From Sphingomonas endophytica (GTDB taxonomy: Bacteria > Pseudomonadota > Alphaproteobacteria > Sphingomonadales > Sphingomonadaceae), in NCBI RefSeq assembly GCF_001476895.1, contig NZ_LDTB01000034.1, forward strand, positions 1-32,273: a stretch of DNA of 32,273 nt, given 5' to 3'. Shown one piece after another: positions 7,917 to 16,690 of the stretch (position 1 is its first letter; every line of letters begins with the position of its first letter). The position numbers and the translations under genes were made by a program. The notes beneath the pieces are model-generated. The model made no database searches, was not told the origin of the DNA, and worked only from the letters and a program-made list of their open reading frames with translations.

Positions 7917-8834
7917 ATGATGAAATCCGTGTTCGTCGTCAGCGCCGCCGTCGTTTCATTGGCGACCAGCGCGCCTGCGCTTGCGGAAGCGCCCAATACC
8001 TATGTCGGTGTCCAGGCAGGCGTCATCCATGGCGACACCAACAACCAATATGCCGTCACCCGCAACGACGCGACCGTGTCGGTCACGCAGAACTACAAGC
8101 CGGTCTCCAGCGACAACAGCGCGCGTGCGCGGCTGGAGACGCCGGTGGTTTCGGCCGGGGCCGGGGCCGCGTCGGCCTATGTCGATCTCGCGCAGGGCAA
8201 GATGGGCGCCTATGCCAGCGCGCCGCAACTGCCGCCGGAGGAGATGGGCCAGCTGAACCTGACCTCCACCGCCAGCGCGTCGTTCAAGGAGCGGCTGTTG
8301 TTCACCGCGGCCGGCGCCACGTACAAGACGCTGACCAAGATCGACTACGAGGTCACGCTGCATGGCGTGTTCAGCGGCACCGGCGGCTGGGGACTGGACG
8401 GTGCGCTCGGCAAGGCCGATCAATATGGCTCCCAGTTCGCGGTCGGCGGTACGTCCATGGCGGACGGCGCGGTGTCGTGGCGAAAGGGTGGCGCGACCTA
8501 CACCGCGCTCTCCGCGACTGAAGGGGTGTTTCGCGGCAGCGCATCCTTCTGGGGCGAAAGCTGGAACCCGCTGTTCGAGCTGCAGCTGGATCTGCACGCC
8601 TATAGCATGAACCCCGATACGCTGGCGTCCGGCCTGGCCGACATGGGCAATACCGCGACGATCAAGTTCAGCCTGCCCGGCAACGTGACGATGACCTCGG
8701 CGTCGGGGCAGTTCCTGACCGGCGGTGCGGCGGCGGGGGTGCCCGAACCGGCGACCTGGGCGATGATGCTGCTCGGTTTCGGCGCGGTCGGCGTGGCGGT
8801 GCGCCGCCGCCGTGCCGCTCCGCTGATCGCCTGA
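7917..8834 (+). CDS. secreted PEPxxWA-CTERM sorting domain protein
   Basis: About 305 residues. It begins with a clear signal peptide (MMKSVFVVSAAVVSLATS, cleavage likely after APALA). The middle is a beta-rich, Gly/Ala/Ser/Thr-rich region without recognised catalytic motifs. The end is the three-part sorting signal: VPEPATWAMMLLGF, a hydrophobic helix, then the basic cluster RRRR. Such tails are recognised by exosortase-type enzymes, so the product is predicted to be exported and then processed or anchored at the outer surface; no exosortase gene lies in this window. Two adjacent ATGs (7917, 7920) follow an A-rich AAAAAAAGG ribosome site. The preceding 126-bp gap is unusually AT-rich for this genome and probably holds its promoter. 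Function unknown. Confidence 0.85.
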   Translation: MMKSVFVVSAAVVSLATSAPALAEAPNTYVGVQAGVIHGDTNNQYAVTRNDATVSVTQNYKPVSSDNSARARLETPVVSAGAGAASAYVDLAQGKMGAYASAPQLPPEEMGQLNLTSTASASFKERLLFTAAGATYKTLTKIDYEVTLHGVFSGTGGWGLDGALGKADQYGSQFAVGGTSMADGAVSWRKGGATYTALSATEGVFRGSASFWGESWNPLFELQLDLHAYSMNPDTLASGLADMGNTATIKFSLPGNVTMTSASGQFLTGGAAAGVPEPATWAMMLLGFGAVGVAVRRRRAAPLIA

Positions 8835-8971
8835 CGATCGCCGCCATGGCGGGGCGGCGCCGCGCACCGCGCGACGGCCCGTCCGCCATGGCACAACCGC
8901 GCGTCGCCGACGCGAACGCGCTTGCCGGGGCCGGGTTGTCGAAGTGGCGGCGCGTGCGCTCCGGCGCCATG

Positions 8972-10546
8972 TCAACGCCGCACGATCACCGCGCCATAGC
9001 CGTCGAAGCGACCGCCCGACACGCCATGCGCCAGCAGCACCGCGCCCGCCGGCACCACCACGTCGCACGCCGCCGCCGTCAGGTTGACCGCGCAGAACAA
9101 TCGGTCCCCCGCATGGGCACGCTCGAACGCCACCACGCCCGGCGGCGCATCGACGAAGCGTAGCGTCCCCAGCCGCAACGCCGGCTCCGCCCGCCGCAGC
9201 GCCAGCACGTGCCGCGTCCAGTGCAACAGCGATCCGGGATCCGCCTCCTGCACCGCGACCGCCATCGCGCCATGGTCGCTGCCGAACGGCAGCCACGCTT
9301 CCCCGGCGTTCGTGAAGCCGTGCCCGGGTGCCGCCGCCGTCCACGGCATCGGCGTCCGCGCGCCGTCGCGGCCCAGCGTCAGCGGCCAGTTGGCGATCGC
9401 CTCGGGATCGCGCAGCTTCTCGAACGGCACCGATACCTGCGTCAGCCCCAGTTCCTCGCCCTGATACAGGAAGATGTTGCCGCGCAGCGCCGCCAGCAGC
9501 ACGATCTTGGCACGCGCGAACCGCTCGCGATCCTCGGGCAGCGCCCAGCGCGAGACGGCGCGCGGCGCGTCGTGGTTCTCGAACGCCCAGCTGGGCCAGC
9601 CCTCACCCGCCGCGCCCGGCCATTGCGACAGCGCGTTGTGGACCAGTTCGGGGGTCAGCCGATCGGCGTAGAGGAAATCGAAGCCATAGGCCGTCTCCAG
9701 CCGTCCGGCTGCGGTATACGCCTTGCGCACCGCGTCATTGTCGCCGCCGCCGATCTCCGCGACCGAGAAGCGCGCGTCATAGGTGTCGGTCAGCGCGCGA
9801 ATGCGTTCGACGAACGGCAGCATGTCCGGCTGGTCCTGCGAATGGACCTTGAGCTGGAAGTCGAACGAGCGCGTGCGCGGGCGGTCGTCAGGCGGGGCGG
9901 GCGGATTGTCCGCCAGGTCCGCCGCGCCCATCCCGTGATTGATCGCGTCGAGCCGGAAGCCGTCCACGCCGCGATCGAGCCAGAAGCGCCCGACCGCCAG
10001 CAGCGCGTCCTGCACCGCCGGGTGGCGGATGTTGAGCTGCGGCTGCTCCTTCAGGAAGGTGTGCAGATAATATTGCTGCCGGCGCGCGTCCCATGTCCAT
10101 GCCGCGCCGCCGAATACCGATTGCCAGTTGTTGGGCGGGGTGCCGTCGGGCTTGGCGTCCGCCCAGACGTACCAGTCGGCCTTGTCGCCGTGGCGGGCGG
10201 CGCGGCTCTGCGTGAACCACGGATGCTTGTCCGACGTGTGCGACCACACCTGATCGGTGACGACGCGCAGCCCCAGTGCGTGCGCGCGCGCGATCAGCGC
10301 ATCGAAATCGGCGAGCGTGCCAAACACGGGGTCGATGTCGCAATAATCGGCGACGTCATAGCCGAAGTCGGCCATCGGCGAGGTGTAGAAGGGCGAGATC
10401 CAGACCGCGTCGACGCCCAGCGACGCGACATGCTCCAGATGCGCGGTGATCCCGCGCAGGTCGCCGACGCCGTCGCCGTTCGCATCGGCAAAGCTGCGCG
10501 GATAGATCTGGTAGATCGCCGCGCCCCGCCACCATTCGGTCGTCAT
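8972..10546 (-). CDS. GH13 alpha-glucosidase (oligo-1,6-glucosidase-like)
   Basis: About 524 residues from the ATG at 10546. The N-terminus WWRGAAIYQIYPRSFADANG and VGDLRGITAHLEHVASLGVD are characteristic of the alpha-glucosidase branch of glycoside hydrolase family 13. The conserved regions are in order: TDQVWSHTS (about 98-105), GFRLDAINH with nucleophile Asp200, VAEIGG with acid/base Glu264, and FENHDAPR with the stabilising Asp326. A short beta-rich C-terminal domain follows. No signal peptide is seen, so it is probably cytoplasmic and acts on imported maltose or isomaltose-type oligosaccharides. The exact linkage specificity cannot be told from these motifs. It stands alone: no maltose transporter or regulator adjoins it. 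Confidence 0.9.
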   Translation of the reverse strand: MTTEWWRGAAIYQIYPRSFADANGDGVGDLRGITAHLEHVASLGVDAVWISPFYTSPMADFGYDVADYCDIDPVFGTLADFDALIARAHALGLRVVTDQVWSHTSDKHPWFTQSRAARHGDKADWYVWADAKPDGTPPNNWQSVFGGAAWTWDARRQQYYLHTFLKEQPQLNIRHPAVQDALLAVGRFWLDRGVDGFRLDAINHGMGAADLADNPPAPPDDRPRTRSFDFQLKVHSQDQPDMLPFVERIRALTDTYDARFSVAEIGGGDNDAVRKAYTAAGRLETAYGFDFLYADRLTPELVHNALSQWPGAAGEGWPSWAFENHDAPRAVSRWALPEDRERFARAKIVLLAALRGNIFLYQGEELGLTQVSVPFEKLRDPEAIANWPLTLGRDGARTPMPWTAAAPGHGFTNAGEAWLPFGSDHGAMAVAVQEADPGSLLHWTRHVLALRRAEPALRLGTLRFVDAPPGVVAFERAHAGDRLFCAVNLTAAACDVVVPAGAVLLAHGVSGGRFDGYGAVIVRR

Positions 10547-10623
10547 TCCGTCAGTCCCCCAACGACGTCGTCGTGCCGATCGCACGACGGCATCCCGTCG
10601 TTGCCTGCGCGCAACACGGGCGG

Positions 10624-10934
10624 TCAACCGCGCATGATCTCCAATCCGAGCGGGACTGCGAGATCGTCCCAGTGCGGATTGTCACGCTCGATCAGATTAC
10701 GTTTCCATTCGCGCGGCCACCTCTTGATGCGCTTTTCGGCGGCGATGGCCGCGTCCATCGTGTCGGCCATCTCGTACCAGACAAGACGCTTTACCCCGTA
10801 TGTCTCCGTAAAACCGCCGAAGAGGCCGTCGCGATGCTGTCGCACACGGTGGATAGGTTGGAGGTGACGCCGACATATAGCGTACCGTTCACGGCGCTTG
10901 CCATGATGTAGACGCACGGTTGCCGTTCCCTCAA
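10624..10934 (-). pseudogene. GIY-YIG nuclease family gene, frameshifted
   Basis: Two frames together give a complete small GIY-YIG protein. The N-terminal part starts at a TTG (10934) behind a strong ribosome site (GGAGGAGAGG, 10936-10945) and reads VYIMASAVNGTLYVGVTSNL. The rest, in another frame, reads IHRVRQHRDGLFGGFTETYG, continues through KRLVWYEMADTMDAAIAAEK and RIKRWPREWKRNLIERDNP, and ends at TGA (10624-10626). The junction is at about 10854-10855, where one base is missing relative to an intact S-N-L-I-H-R-V coding run. The span of 311 nt is not a multiple of three. All family hallmarks survive on both sides (GTLYVG, the RVxQHR Arg, the ERxIKxW block), so the lesion is recent or is a sequencing error. 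Intact relatives are small putative endonucleases of unclear role. Confidence 0.85.
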
Positions 10935-10947
10935 GCCTCTCCTCCAC

Positions 10948-11042
10948 CGTCATGCCGGGCTTGTCCCGGCATCCACCGCCCCGCGACCCCGCCGTCCCGT
11001 GATCCTGCGGCACCGTGGACCCCGGAGCAAGTCCGGGTGACG
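10948..11042. repeat. two REP-like palindromes
   Basis: Between the GIY-YIG remnant and glnD lie two small palindromic units. The first pairs ATGCCGGG (10952-10959) with CCCGGCAT (10965-10972). The second, in inverted overall orientation, pairs CCCGGA (11021-11026) with TCCGGG (11032-11037). The flanking CGTCAT and GTGACG ends make them inverted copies of one unit. Related copies occur at 18611-18704. They probably form hairpins at the 3' end of glnD mRNA. Confidence 0.6.
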
Positions 11043-11083
11043 ATCATGCGGGAGTGGCCGGCGCCATGCCCAAAGGGGTTCCT

Positions 11084-13837
11084 TCACCCCGCCTCCTCGG
11101 CCGGCACCCCCGCCGCCGCCGCCAGCAGGCGCTTCTCCAGCGCGCGCACCCGCGACGTGGACGCGATCTTGTCCCCCGTCAGATCGGTCAGGTAGAACAC
11201 GTCCACCGCGCGCTCGCCATAGGTGGCGACATGCGCGGAATGGATCGTCACCTTCGACAGGAACAGCGCATAGGCGAGCTGGTTGAGCAGCGCCGGGCGG
11301 TCGCGCGCCGCCACCTCGACCACGGTGAAGCGGTTCGACGCCTTGTTGTCGATCAACACGTTGGGTTCGATGCGGAAGGCGTCGGCGCGCGCGCGCGGCA
11401 GCGGCTTGGCCTTCAGCCGGTCGGTCAGCTTGCCGCGCCCCGCCAGCGCATCCTCGATCGCGGTCTTCAGACGCATCAGCTGCCCCGCCTCGTCGAACGG
11501 CTGACCCAGCGGGTTCTGCACCAGGAAATTGTCCAGCGCCATGCCGTCGCGCGTGGTGTGGATGCGCGCGTCGATGATGTTGCCGCCCGCGACATGGATC
11601 GCCCCGGCGATGCGGCTGAACAGCCCAGGGTGGTCGGCGGCATAGACCGTGACCAGCGTCGCCCCGCGCTCCGGATAGACCTGAGCGTCGATCGCCAGCT
11701 GCACCTCGCCGGCCTGCGTGACGAAGGCGGCATTGTGCGCCAGCACGTCGTCGGGCTCGGCGATCCAATAGGGTTCGGGCAGCCGACGGACATAGGCCGC
11801 CAGCGTGTCCGCGCCCCACTGCATCGCGGTCCGCAGGGCCTCCTGCTTGGCCAGCACCCGCTCGCCGCGCCCCTTCTGCTTGTGGCCGAGCCGCAGCACC
11901 TCCTCGGCGCGGTCGTACAGGTCGGCGAGCAACTGCCCCTTCCACCCGTTCCACGTTCCCGGCCCGACCGCGCGGATATCGACCACGGTCAGCACCAGCA
12001 GCAGCCGGAGCCGCTCGGGGCTCTGCACCACCTCGGTGAAGTCGAGGATCGTCTTGAAATCGGTCAGGTCGCGGCGGAATGCGGTGGCGCTCATCAACAG
12101 GTGATGGCGCACCAGCCACGCGACCGTCTCGGTCTCCGCCGCGGTCAGCCCGAAGCGCGGGCACAGCCGCTCCGCCACCTCCGCGCCCAGGATCGAATGG
12201 TCGCCGCCGCGCCCCTTGGCGATATCGTGCAGCAGCACCGCGACATACAGCACGCGCCGCGACACGATCTGCCCCATCACCTCGCTGGGCAGCGGATGGT
12301 CGTCGGCCAGCGCGCCATGCTCCATCCGGGCCAGCAGCCCCAGCGCGCGGGTCGTATGCTCGTCGACCGTATAATGATGATACATGTCGAACTGCATCTG
12401 CGCGACGATCCGCGCCCAGTCCGGCACGAACCGCCCCAGCACACCGGTTTCGTTCATCCAGCGCAGCGGCAGTTCCGGGTCGTGCCCGCCGCTCAGCAGG
12501 TCGATGAAGCGCGCATTCGCCCGCGCGTCGCGCCGTACCGACGTCACCAGCCGCGCGTCGCGGGTCGCGCAGCGCAGCGCGAGCGGGTGGATCTCCATCC
12601 CCTGTTCGGCGGCGAGCGCGAAGATCTCGACCAGCCGGCGCGGATCCTGCTGGAAGAAATCGTCGCACGGCAGCGCGATCCGCCCGCCGTCGACCGCGAA
12701 GCCATCCAGCTTGCGCGGCGTCCGTGCCAGCTTCAGCCCCAGCCGGCGACGACGCGAGAACCGCTCGTCCATATGCGCCAGGAACAGCCCGGTCAGCGAG
12801 CCGACCGTGCGCACCTGCAGGAAATAGAATTGCATGAAGCGCTCGACGGCCGGCTTGCCGGGGCGGTCCGCGTAATGCATCCGCTGCGCGATCTCGCGCT
12901 GATAGTCGAAGGTCAGCCGGTCCTCGCCCCGCCCCGCGATCAGGTGCAGGTGGCACCGCACCGCCCACAGGAAATTGTCGGCGCGCTGGAACAGCCGATA
13001 CTCCTCGCGCGTGAACAGCCCGACCGCGACCAGCTCGTTCGATCGCTGGACCTGATAGGTATATTTGCCGATCCAGAACAGCGCGTGAAGATCGCGCAAG
13101 CCCCCCTTGCCCTCCTTGACGTTCGGCTCGACGACATAGCGGGTATCGCCCATGCGGATGTGGCGCGCGTTGCGCTCGGCCAGCTTGTCGGCGGCGAACT
13201 GCCGTTCGGTGCCGCGCCGCACGTCCTCATGGAAACGCCGCGAGGCGTCGGCGTACAGGGCCTCGTCACCCCAGACGTAGCGCCCCTCCAGCAGGGCGGT
13301 GCGCACCGTCACGTCGCCCTTGGCCTGCCGCACCATCTCGTCGAGCGAGCGGCTGGAATGGCCGATCTTCAGCCCCAGGTCCCAGAGCGTGTAGAGCATC
13401 GACTCGATCGCCTGCTCCGCCCACGGTGTCTGCTTGCCCGGCGTGATGAAGCCGATATCGACGTCGGAGAAGGGCGCCATCTCGCCGCGCCCATAGCCCC
13501 CGACCGCGATCAGCAGCAGCCGCTCGCCCGTGGTCGGATTGGCGAGCGGGTACAGCCGCTGCGTCGTGACATCGGCCAGCACGCGCAGCAACTGGTCGAC
13601 CAGATAGGCCTGCGCGTTCGCCGCCTCGATCCCGCGCGACGGATTGGCCAGCAGCCGCCGCGCGATCTCCGCGCGCCCCGCCTCCAGCGCGGCCTTCAGC
13701 AGGACGCCGATCTGCCGCCGCAGATCGGCGATCTCGGTGCCGTCGATCGCGGCGACCTGTTCGGCGAGCAGCCGGCGATCGACGATGGCGCGGCGGTTGG
13801 GCAGATGGTCGAAGCGTCCGGTCATGCCCGCCGCCAT
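11084..13837 (-). CDS. glnD: [protein-PII] uridylyltransferase / uridylyl-removing enzyme
   Basis: About 917 residues, full length. The nucleotidyltransferase domain carries GGYGRGEMAPFSDVDIGF (Gly113 to about 130; catalytic Asp125 and Asp127). A central HD hydrolase domain contains YVAVLLHDIAKGRGGDHS. Two C-terminal ACT domains begin near LVTVYAADHPGLFSRIAGAI and VVEVAARDRPALLNQLAYAL. The enzyme adds UMP to PII when glutamine is low and removes it when glutamine is high, reporting nitrogen status to glutamine synthetase and NtrB/C. The ATG at 13837 gives the longest frame; ATG at 13825 (MTGRFDHLPNRR) is equally plausible and closer to the family N-terminus. No clear ribosome site favours either. 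It is relevant to the nitrate operon elsewhere in the window but not linked to it. Confidence 0.96.
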   Translation of the reverse strand: MAAGMTGRFDHLPNRRAIVDRRLLAEQVAAIDGTEIADLRRQIGVLLKAALEAGRAEIARRLLANPSRGIEAANAQAYLVDQLLRVLADVTTQRLYPLANPTTGERLLLIAVGGYGRGEMAPFSDVDIGFITPGKQTPWAEQAIESMLYTLWDLGLKIGHSSRSLDEMVRQAKGDVTVRTALLEGRYVWGDEALYADASRRFHEDVRRGTERQFAADKLAERNARHIRMGDTRYVVEPNVKEGKGGLRDLHALFWIGKYTYQVQRSNELVAVGLFTREEYRLFQRADNFLWAVRCHLHLIAGRGEDRLTFDYQREIAQRMHYADRPGKPAVERFMQFYFLQVRTVGSLTGLFLAHMDERFSRRRRLGLKLARTPRKLDGFAVDGGRIALPCDDFFQQDPRRLVEIFALAAEQGMEIHPLALRCATRDARLVTSVRRDARANARFIDLLSGGHDPELPLRWMNETGVLGRFVPDWARIVAQMQFDMYHHYTVDEHTTRALGLLARMEHGALADDHPLPSEVMGQIVSRRVLYVAVLLHDIAKGRGGDHSILGAEVAERLCPRFGLTAAETETVAWLVRHHLLMSATAFRRDLTDFKTILDFTEVVQSPERLRLLLVLTVVDIRAVGPGTWNGWKGQLLADLYDRAEEVLRLGHKQKGRGERVLAKQEALRTAMQWGADTLAAYVRRLPEPYWIAEPDDVLAHNAAFVTQAGEVQLAIDAQVYPERGATLVTVYAADHPGLFSRIAGAIHVAGGNIIDARIHTTRDGMALDNFLVQNPLGQPFDEAGQLMRLKTAIEDALAGRGKLTDRLKAKPLPRARADAFRIEPNVLIDNKASNRFTVVEVAARDRPALLNQLAYALFLSKVTIHSAHVATYGERAVDVFYLTDLTGDKIASTSRVRALEKRLLAAAAGVPAEEAG

Positions 13838-13897
13838 AGGCGATCGCGGTTAAGAGGTCGCCCCTCTTGCGCGACCCCATGCTGCGGCGATGCCGTG

Positions 13898-14062
13898 GGT
13901 TCACGCGAAGACGCGGAGGCGCAAAGAGGATTCGCGCGCGGCAGCGCGCCCTCATCATCGCGGACGATTGGATGGATAGCCGCTGGCGCGGCGAGTGAGA
14001 CACCTCCCCGTCTCCGCGCCTCCGCGTGCACACCTCATCTTCGCGTCTTCGCGGCTTCGCGT
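13898..14062. repeat. inverted 30-nt repeat family, intergenic
   Basis: The 268-bp gap 13838-14105 holds no gene. A unit at 13898-13930 (GGTTCACGCGAAGACGCGG then AGGCGCAAAGAGG) is opposed by inverted relatives at about 14006-14033 and 14037-14062 (TCTCCGCGCCTCCGCGTG; TCTTCGCGTCTTCGCGG). The units are internally near-repetitive (period about 9, GCGGAGRCG-like). The same family recurs at 23136-23462. Their function is unknown; they could form stems in the transcripts of the flanking genes. Confidence 0.6.
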
Positions 14063-14105
14063 GATCGTCATGCCACGCCGCTCCACCCCCCGCTCCGATG
14101 CGGCA

Positions 14106-15062
14106 TCACTCCACGAACGGCTCCACCGTCACATGCCGCCCGCGCAGGAACGCATCCGCCACCAGCCGCAGCGGCGAGACGTCGACGTCGGACTCGCCAG
14201 CCCGCACGATCTCCGCGAAGCGTGCATACAGCCCCGGATATTCGCCATGCAGGTCGCCGTCGTGCGACAGCGCTTCCTTGCCGTCGATCGTCAGCACCGA
14301 TCCGCCCTTGGACAACAGCAGCGTGCCCGCGTCGGTGCGGACCTCGATATCCCAATGCTGCGGGCCTTCCTGGCGGAAGTCGAGGTCAATGTCGATCGCG
14401 GTCCCGGCGGTGTCGCGGAACGCCACGCGCGCGGCGATCGGCGCGGCGCGGTTCGACGGCACGTCCAGTTCGGCGGTCTCGACGAAGAACGGCTTGGGCA
14501 GGATGCGCGTCGCGATCGACAGCGCGTTGATCCCCGGATCGAACACGCCGAAGCCGCCCGGCTCCCAGATCCAGTCCTGCCCCGGATGCCAGACGCGCAC
14601 GTCCTCGCGCCAGGTGATCGTCGCCGCCGTCACCGTGCGATCGGCCAGCCATGCGCGCGCGGGCTCGACGCCATCGGCATAGCGCGAGTGCCAGCTCGCG
14701 AACAGGCTGACGCCCTTCGCCTTGGCCGCCTCGTCCAGCGCCGCGACCTCGGCCAGCGTCGCGCCCGGCGGCTTCTCCATGAATACGTGCCAGCCCTGTT
14801 CGATACAGAACATCGCGATCGCGTGGCGGACCTGTGGCGGGGTGCACAGCGCCACCGCATCGACGGTCACGTCGCTGGCCGCCAGTTCCTCGACATTGCG
14901 GAAGAACGGCAGGCCGTTGACGCTCTCGCCGCTGCGGCTGACCGTCGCGGCCAGTTCGATATCGGCATTGCCGGCGATCGCGGGCAGATGCTGGTCGTGG
15001 GCGATCTTGCCCATGCCGACGACAGCCAGTCGAATGGGGGCGAGGCGGATCGGCGCGCTCAC
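14106..15062 (-). CDS. Gfo/Idh/MocA family sugar 1-dehydrogenase (D-galactose 1-dehydrogenase-like)
   Basis: 318 residues. The Rossmann motif LAVVGMGKIAHDQHLPAIAG lies near residues 12-31 and the family EKP motif in VFMEKPPG at 96-98. The C-terminal half fits the Gfo/Idh/MocA substrate domain, with WHPGQDWIWEPGGFGVFDPGIN. This sequence type is close to bacterial D-galactose 1-dehydrogenases, which oxidise the sugar at C1 to the lactone with NAD(P). L-arabinose or D-fucose could also be substrates. It is the last gene of the run dgoK-dgoA-gguC-dehydrogenase; its GTG start (15060-15062) overlaps the preceding stop by 4 nt, so it is translationally coupled. In the proposed pathway it performs the first step. 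Confidence 0.85.
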   Translation of the reverse strand: MSAPIRLAPIRLAVVGMGKIAHDQHLPAIAGNADIELAATVSRSGESVNGLPFFRNVEELAASDVTVDAVALCTPPQVRHAIAMFCIEQGWHVFMEKPPGATLAEVAALDEAAKAKGVSLFASWHSRYADGVEPARAWLADRTVTAATITWREDVRVWHPGQDWIWEPGGFGVFDPGINALSIATRILPKPFFVETAELDVPSNRAAPIAARVAFRDTAGTAIDIDLDFRQEGPQHWDIEVRTDAGTLLLSKGGSVLTIDGKEALSHDGDLHGEYPGLYARFAEIVRAGESDVDVSPLRLVADAFLRGRHVTVEPFVE

Positions 15063-16054
15063 AGCGAACGCACCGTGACGGGCGCGGGCGCCGCGTCGGT
15101 CAGTTCGTTGCGGAGCGGCAGCGCGAACGGCGCGGCCGCGATCTCGAACACGTCACCCGTCTGCGTCTTCACGCCATCGGCGACCGACAGCGTCGCGGTG
15201 CCGAAGAAATGCACATGCACGTCACCCGGACGACGGAATCCCGCGTACTTGAAGTGGTGATGCTCCAGGTTGGACAGGTGATGCGACATATTGTCCTCGC
15301 CGGTCAGGAACGGCTTTTCCCACAAAGTCTGGCCATCGCGCACGATCCGGCTGGTGCCGCGAATGTCCGACGGCGGCGTGCCGAGCAGCAATTCCGCGCC
15401 CAGCGACGCCTGCCGCAGCTTGGAATGCGCCAGCCACAGGTAATTGTGCTTCTCGGTGACGTGATCGCTGAACTCGTTGGCGAGCGCGACGCCCAGCCGA
15501 TACGGCGTGCCGTCGTCCCCGATCAGGTAGATGCCCGCCAGCTCGGGCTCCTCGCCGCCGTCCTGCGCGAAGGCGGGCGATGCGAACGGCGCTTCGGGCG
15601 CGACCAGCGACTGGCCGTCGCCCTTGTAGAACCATTCCGGCTGCTGTCCGACCTGCCCTTCTCCGGGCTTCCCGCCCTCGACGCCTTCCAGGAACATCCG
15701 CATCGAATCGGTCTGATGCTCCGACGACGCCGCCGCCTTGTGCATCGCGTCGCGCCCCGATGCCGAGCCGAGGTGCGTCAGGCCGGTGCCCGCCAACATG
15801 ATCCGCGCGCTGTCATCATGGTCGATCGCGGGCAGCAGATGCCCGGCGTCCAGCTCGGCGGCGATATCGACCGTCTCGTCGGTGCGGCGCGCGGTCGCGG
15901 CGTCGAGCAGCGAACCGCCGGCCGCGATCGCCGCCAGCGCCAGTTCGCGGGTGGTCGCGACGCCCTCGAGGAAGGCCGCGCGATCGCCCTCGGCCAGGAT
16001 CACGCGGCGACGCCCTGCGGCGTCACGATGTTGCAGCAAACGGTTGTAGGTCAT
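15059..16054 (-). CDS. GguC / AraD1 family protein (FAH-like fold)
   Basis: 331 residues, matching the GguC/AraD1 family of fumarylacetoacetate-hydrolase-like proteins. Characteristic stretches are IMLAGTGLTHLGSASGRDAM, GEEPELAGIYLIGDDGTPYR, LGVALANEFSDHVTEKHNYL and SHHLSNLEHHHFKYAGFRRP, ending DVHVHFFGTATLS. The Glu/Asp residues in the PELAG...NEFSDH region probably bind a divalent metal. Family members occur in sugar-acid catabolic loci, and related FAH-fold enzymes act on 2-keto-3-deoxy acids. The exact reaction of this branch is not firmly established, so it may be an alternative non-phosphorylating step. ATG at 16054, 3 nt after the dgoA stop, with TGAGGA serving as both stop and ribosome site. 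Confidence 0.82.
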   Translation of the reverse strand: MTYNRLLQHRDAAGRRRVILAEGDRAAFLEGVATTRELALAAIAAGGSLLDAATARRTDETVDIAAELDAGHLLPAIDHDDSARIMLAGTGLTHLGSASGRDAMHKAAASSEHQTDSMRMFLEGVEGGKPGEGQVGQQPEWFYKGDGQSLVAPEAPFASPAFAQDGGEEPELAGIYLIGDDGTPYRLGVALANEFSDHVTEKHNYLWLAHSKLRQASLGAELLLGTPPSDIRGTSRIVRDGQTLWEKPFLTGEDNMSHHLSNLEHHHFKYAGFRRPGDVHVHFFGTATLSVADGVKTQTGDVFEIAAAPFALPLRNELTDAAPAPVTVRSL

Positions 16055-16057
16055 TCC

Positions 16058-16690
16058 TCAATCCTTGAGCGCGGAGAGATAGCGGTGCGCGTCCTGCGCC
16101 ACCGCGTCGGCGGACTTGCCGGGACGATACAGGTTGGAGCCGAGCCCGAAGCCATCGGCCCCGGCGGCGCGCCAGTCGGCCATGTTCTCCGGGGTGATCC
16201 CGCCGACCGCCAGCATCTTCGTGGTCTTGGGCAGCACCGCGCGCTGCGCCTTCAGATAGGCGGGCGTGGTGCCGTCGGCCGGGAACAGCTTCAGGCCGGT
16301 CGCCCCCGCCGCCAGCGCGGCGAACCCCTCGCTGGGGGTGAAATACCCGGGCAGCGAGATCAGCCCGCGCGCCACGCTGGCGCGGATCACGTCGGCGTCG
16401 GTGTTGGGGGAGACGATCAGCGTCCCGCCGACGTCGGCGACCCGCGCGACGTCCTCGGGGGTCAGCACCGTCCCCGCACCGATCAGCGCGCGGTCGCCGA
16501 CGCGCTCGACCAGCAGCCTGATGCTGTCGAACGGATCGGGCGAATTGAGCGGCACCTCGATCAGTGTGAAGCCGGCCTCGACCAGCGCGTCGCCGATCGC
16601 CGGCGCCTCCGCCGGGGTCAGCCCGCGCAGGATCGCGACGAGCGGCGCGGCGGCGAACGCCGCGTCGAACCGGGCATGTGTATCGGTCAT
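16058..16690 (-). CDS. dgoA: 2-dehydro-3-deoxy-6-phosphogalactonate aldolase
   Basis: About 210 residues, the size of class I KDPG/KDPGal aldolases. It starts RFDAAFAAAPLVAILRGLTP and has the catalytic Glu45 in LIEVPLNS, the VGAGTVLTPEDV-like block (LIGAGTVLTPEDVARV) and the Schiff-base Lys134 in TGLKLFPAD. It also has the GGITPENMADW phosphate-binding segment. It cleaves KDPGal to pyruvate and glyceraldehyde 3-phosphate. The GGITPENM and LRGLTPAEA forms match the galactonate branch better than the Entner-Doudoroff Eda branch, and the partner kinase next to it supports this. The ATG at 16690 overlaps the dgoK stop (ATGA), so the two are translated as a coupled pair. Confidence 0.93.
   Translation of the reverse strand: MTDTHARFDAAFAAAPLVAILRGLTPAEAPAIGDALVEAGFTLIEVPLNSPDPFDSIRLLVERVGDRALIGAGTVLTPEDVARVADVGGTLIVSPNTDADVIRASVARGLISLPGYFTPSEGFAALAAGATGLKLFPADGTTPAYLKAQRAVLPKTTKMLAVGGITPENMADWRAAGADGFGLGSNLYRPGKSADAVAQDAHRYLSALKD

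Noticed and set aside
8835..8971. GC-rich stretch between the PEPxxWA-CTERM gene and the alpha-glucosidase gene
   Set aside because: Short palindromes around CCATGG are present, but there is no T-run or strong stem, so I do not call a terminator.
11015..14530. Very long plus-strand open frame (over 1,100 codons) antisense to glnD and beyond
   Set aside because: It mirrors the codon structure of glnD, is Arg/His/Gln-rich without any family motif, and crosses gene borders. Long antisense frames are expected at this GC content.
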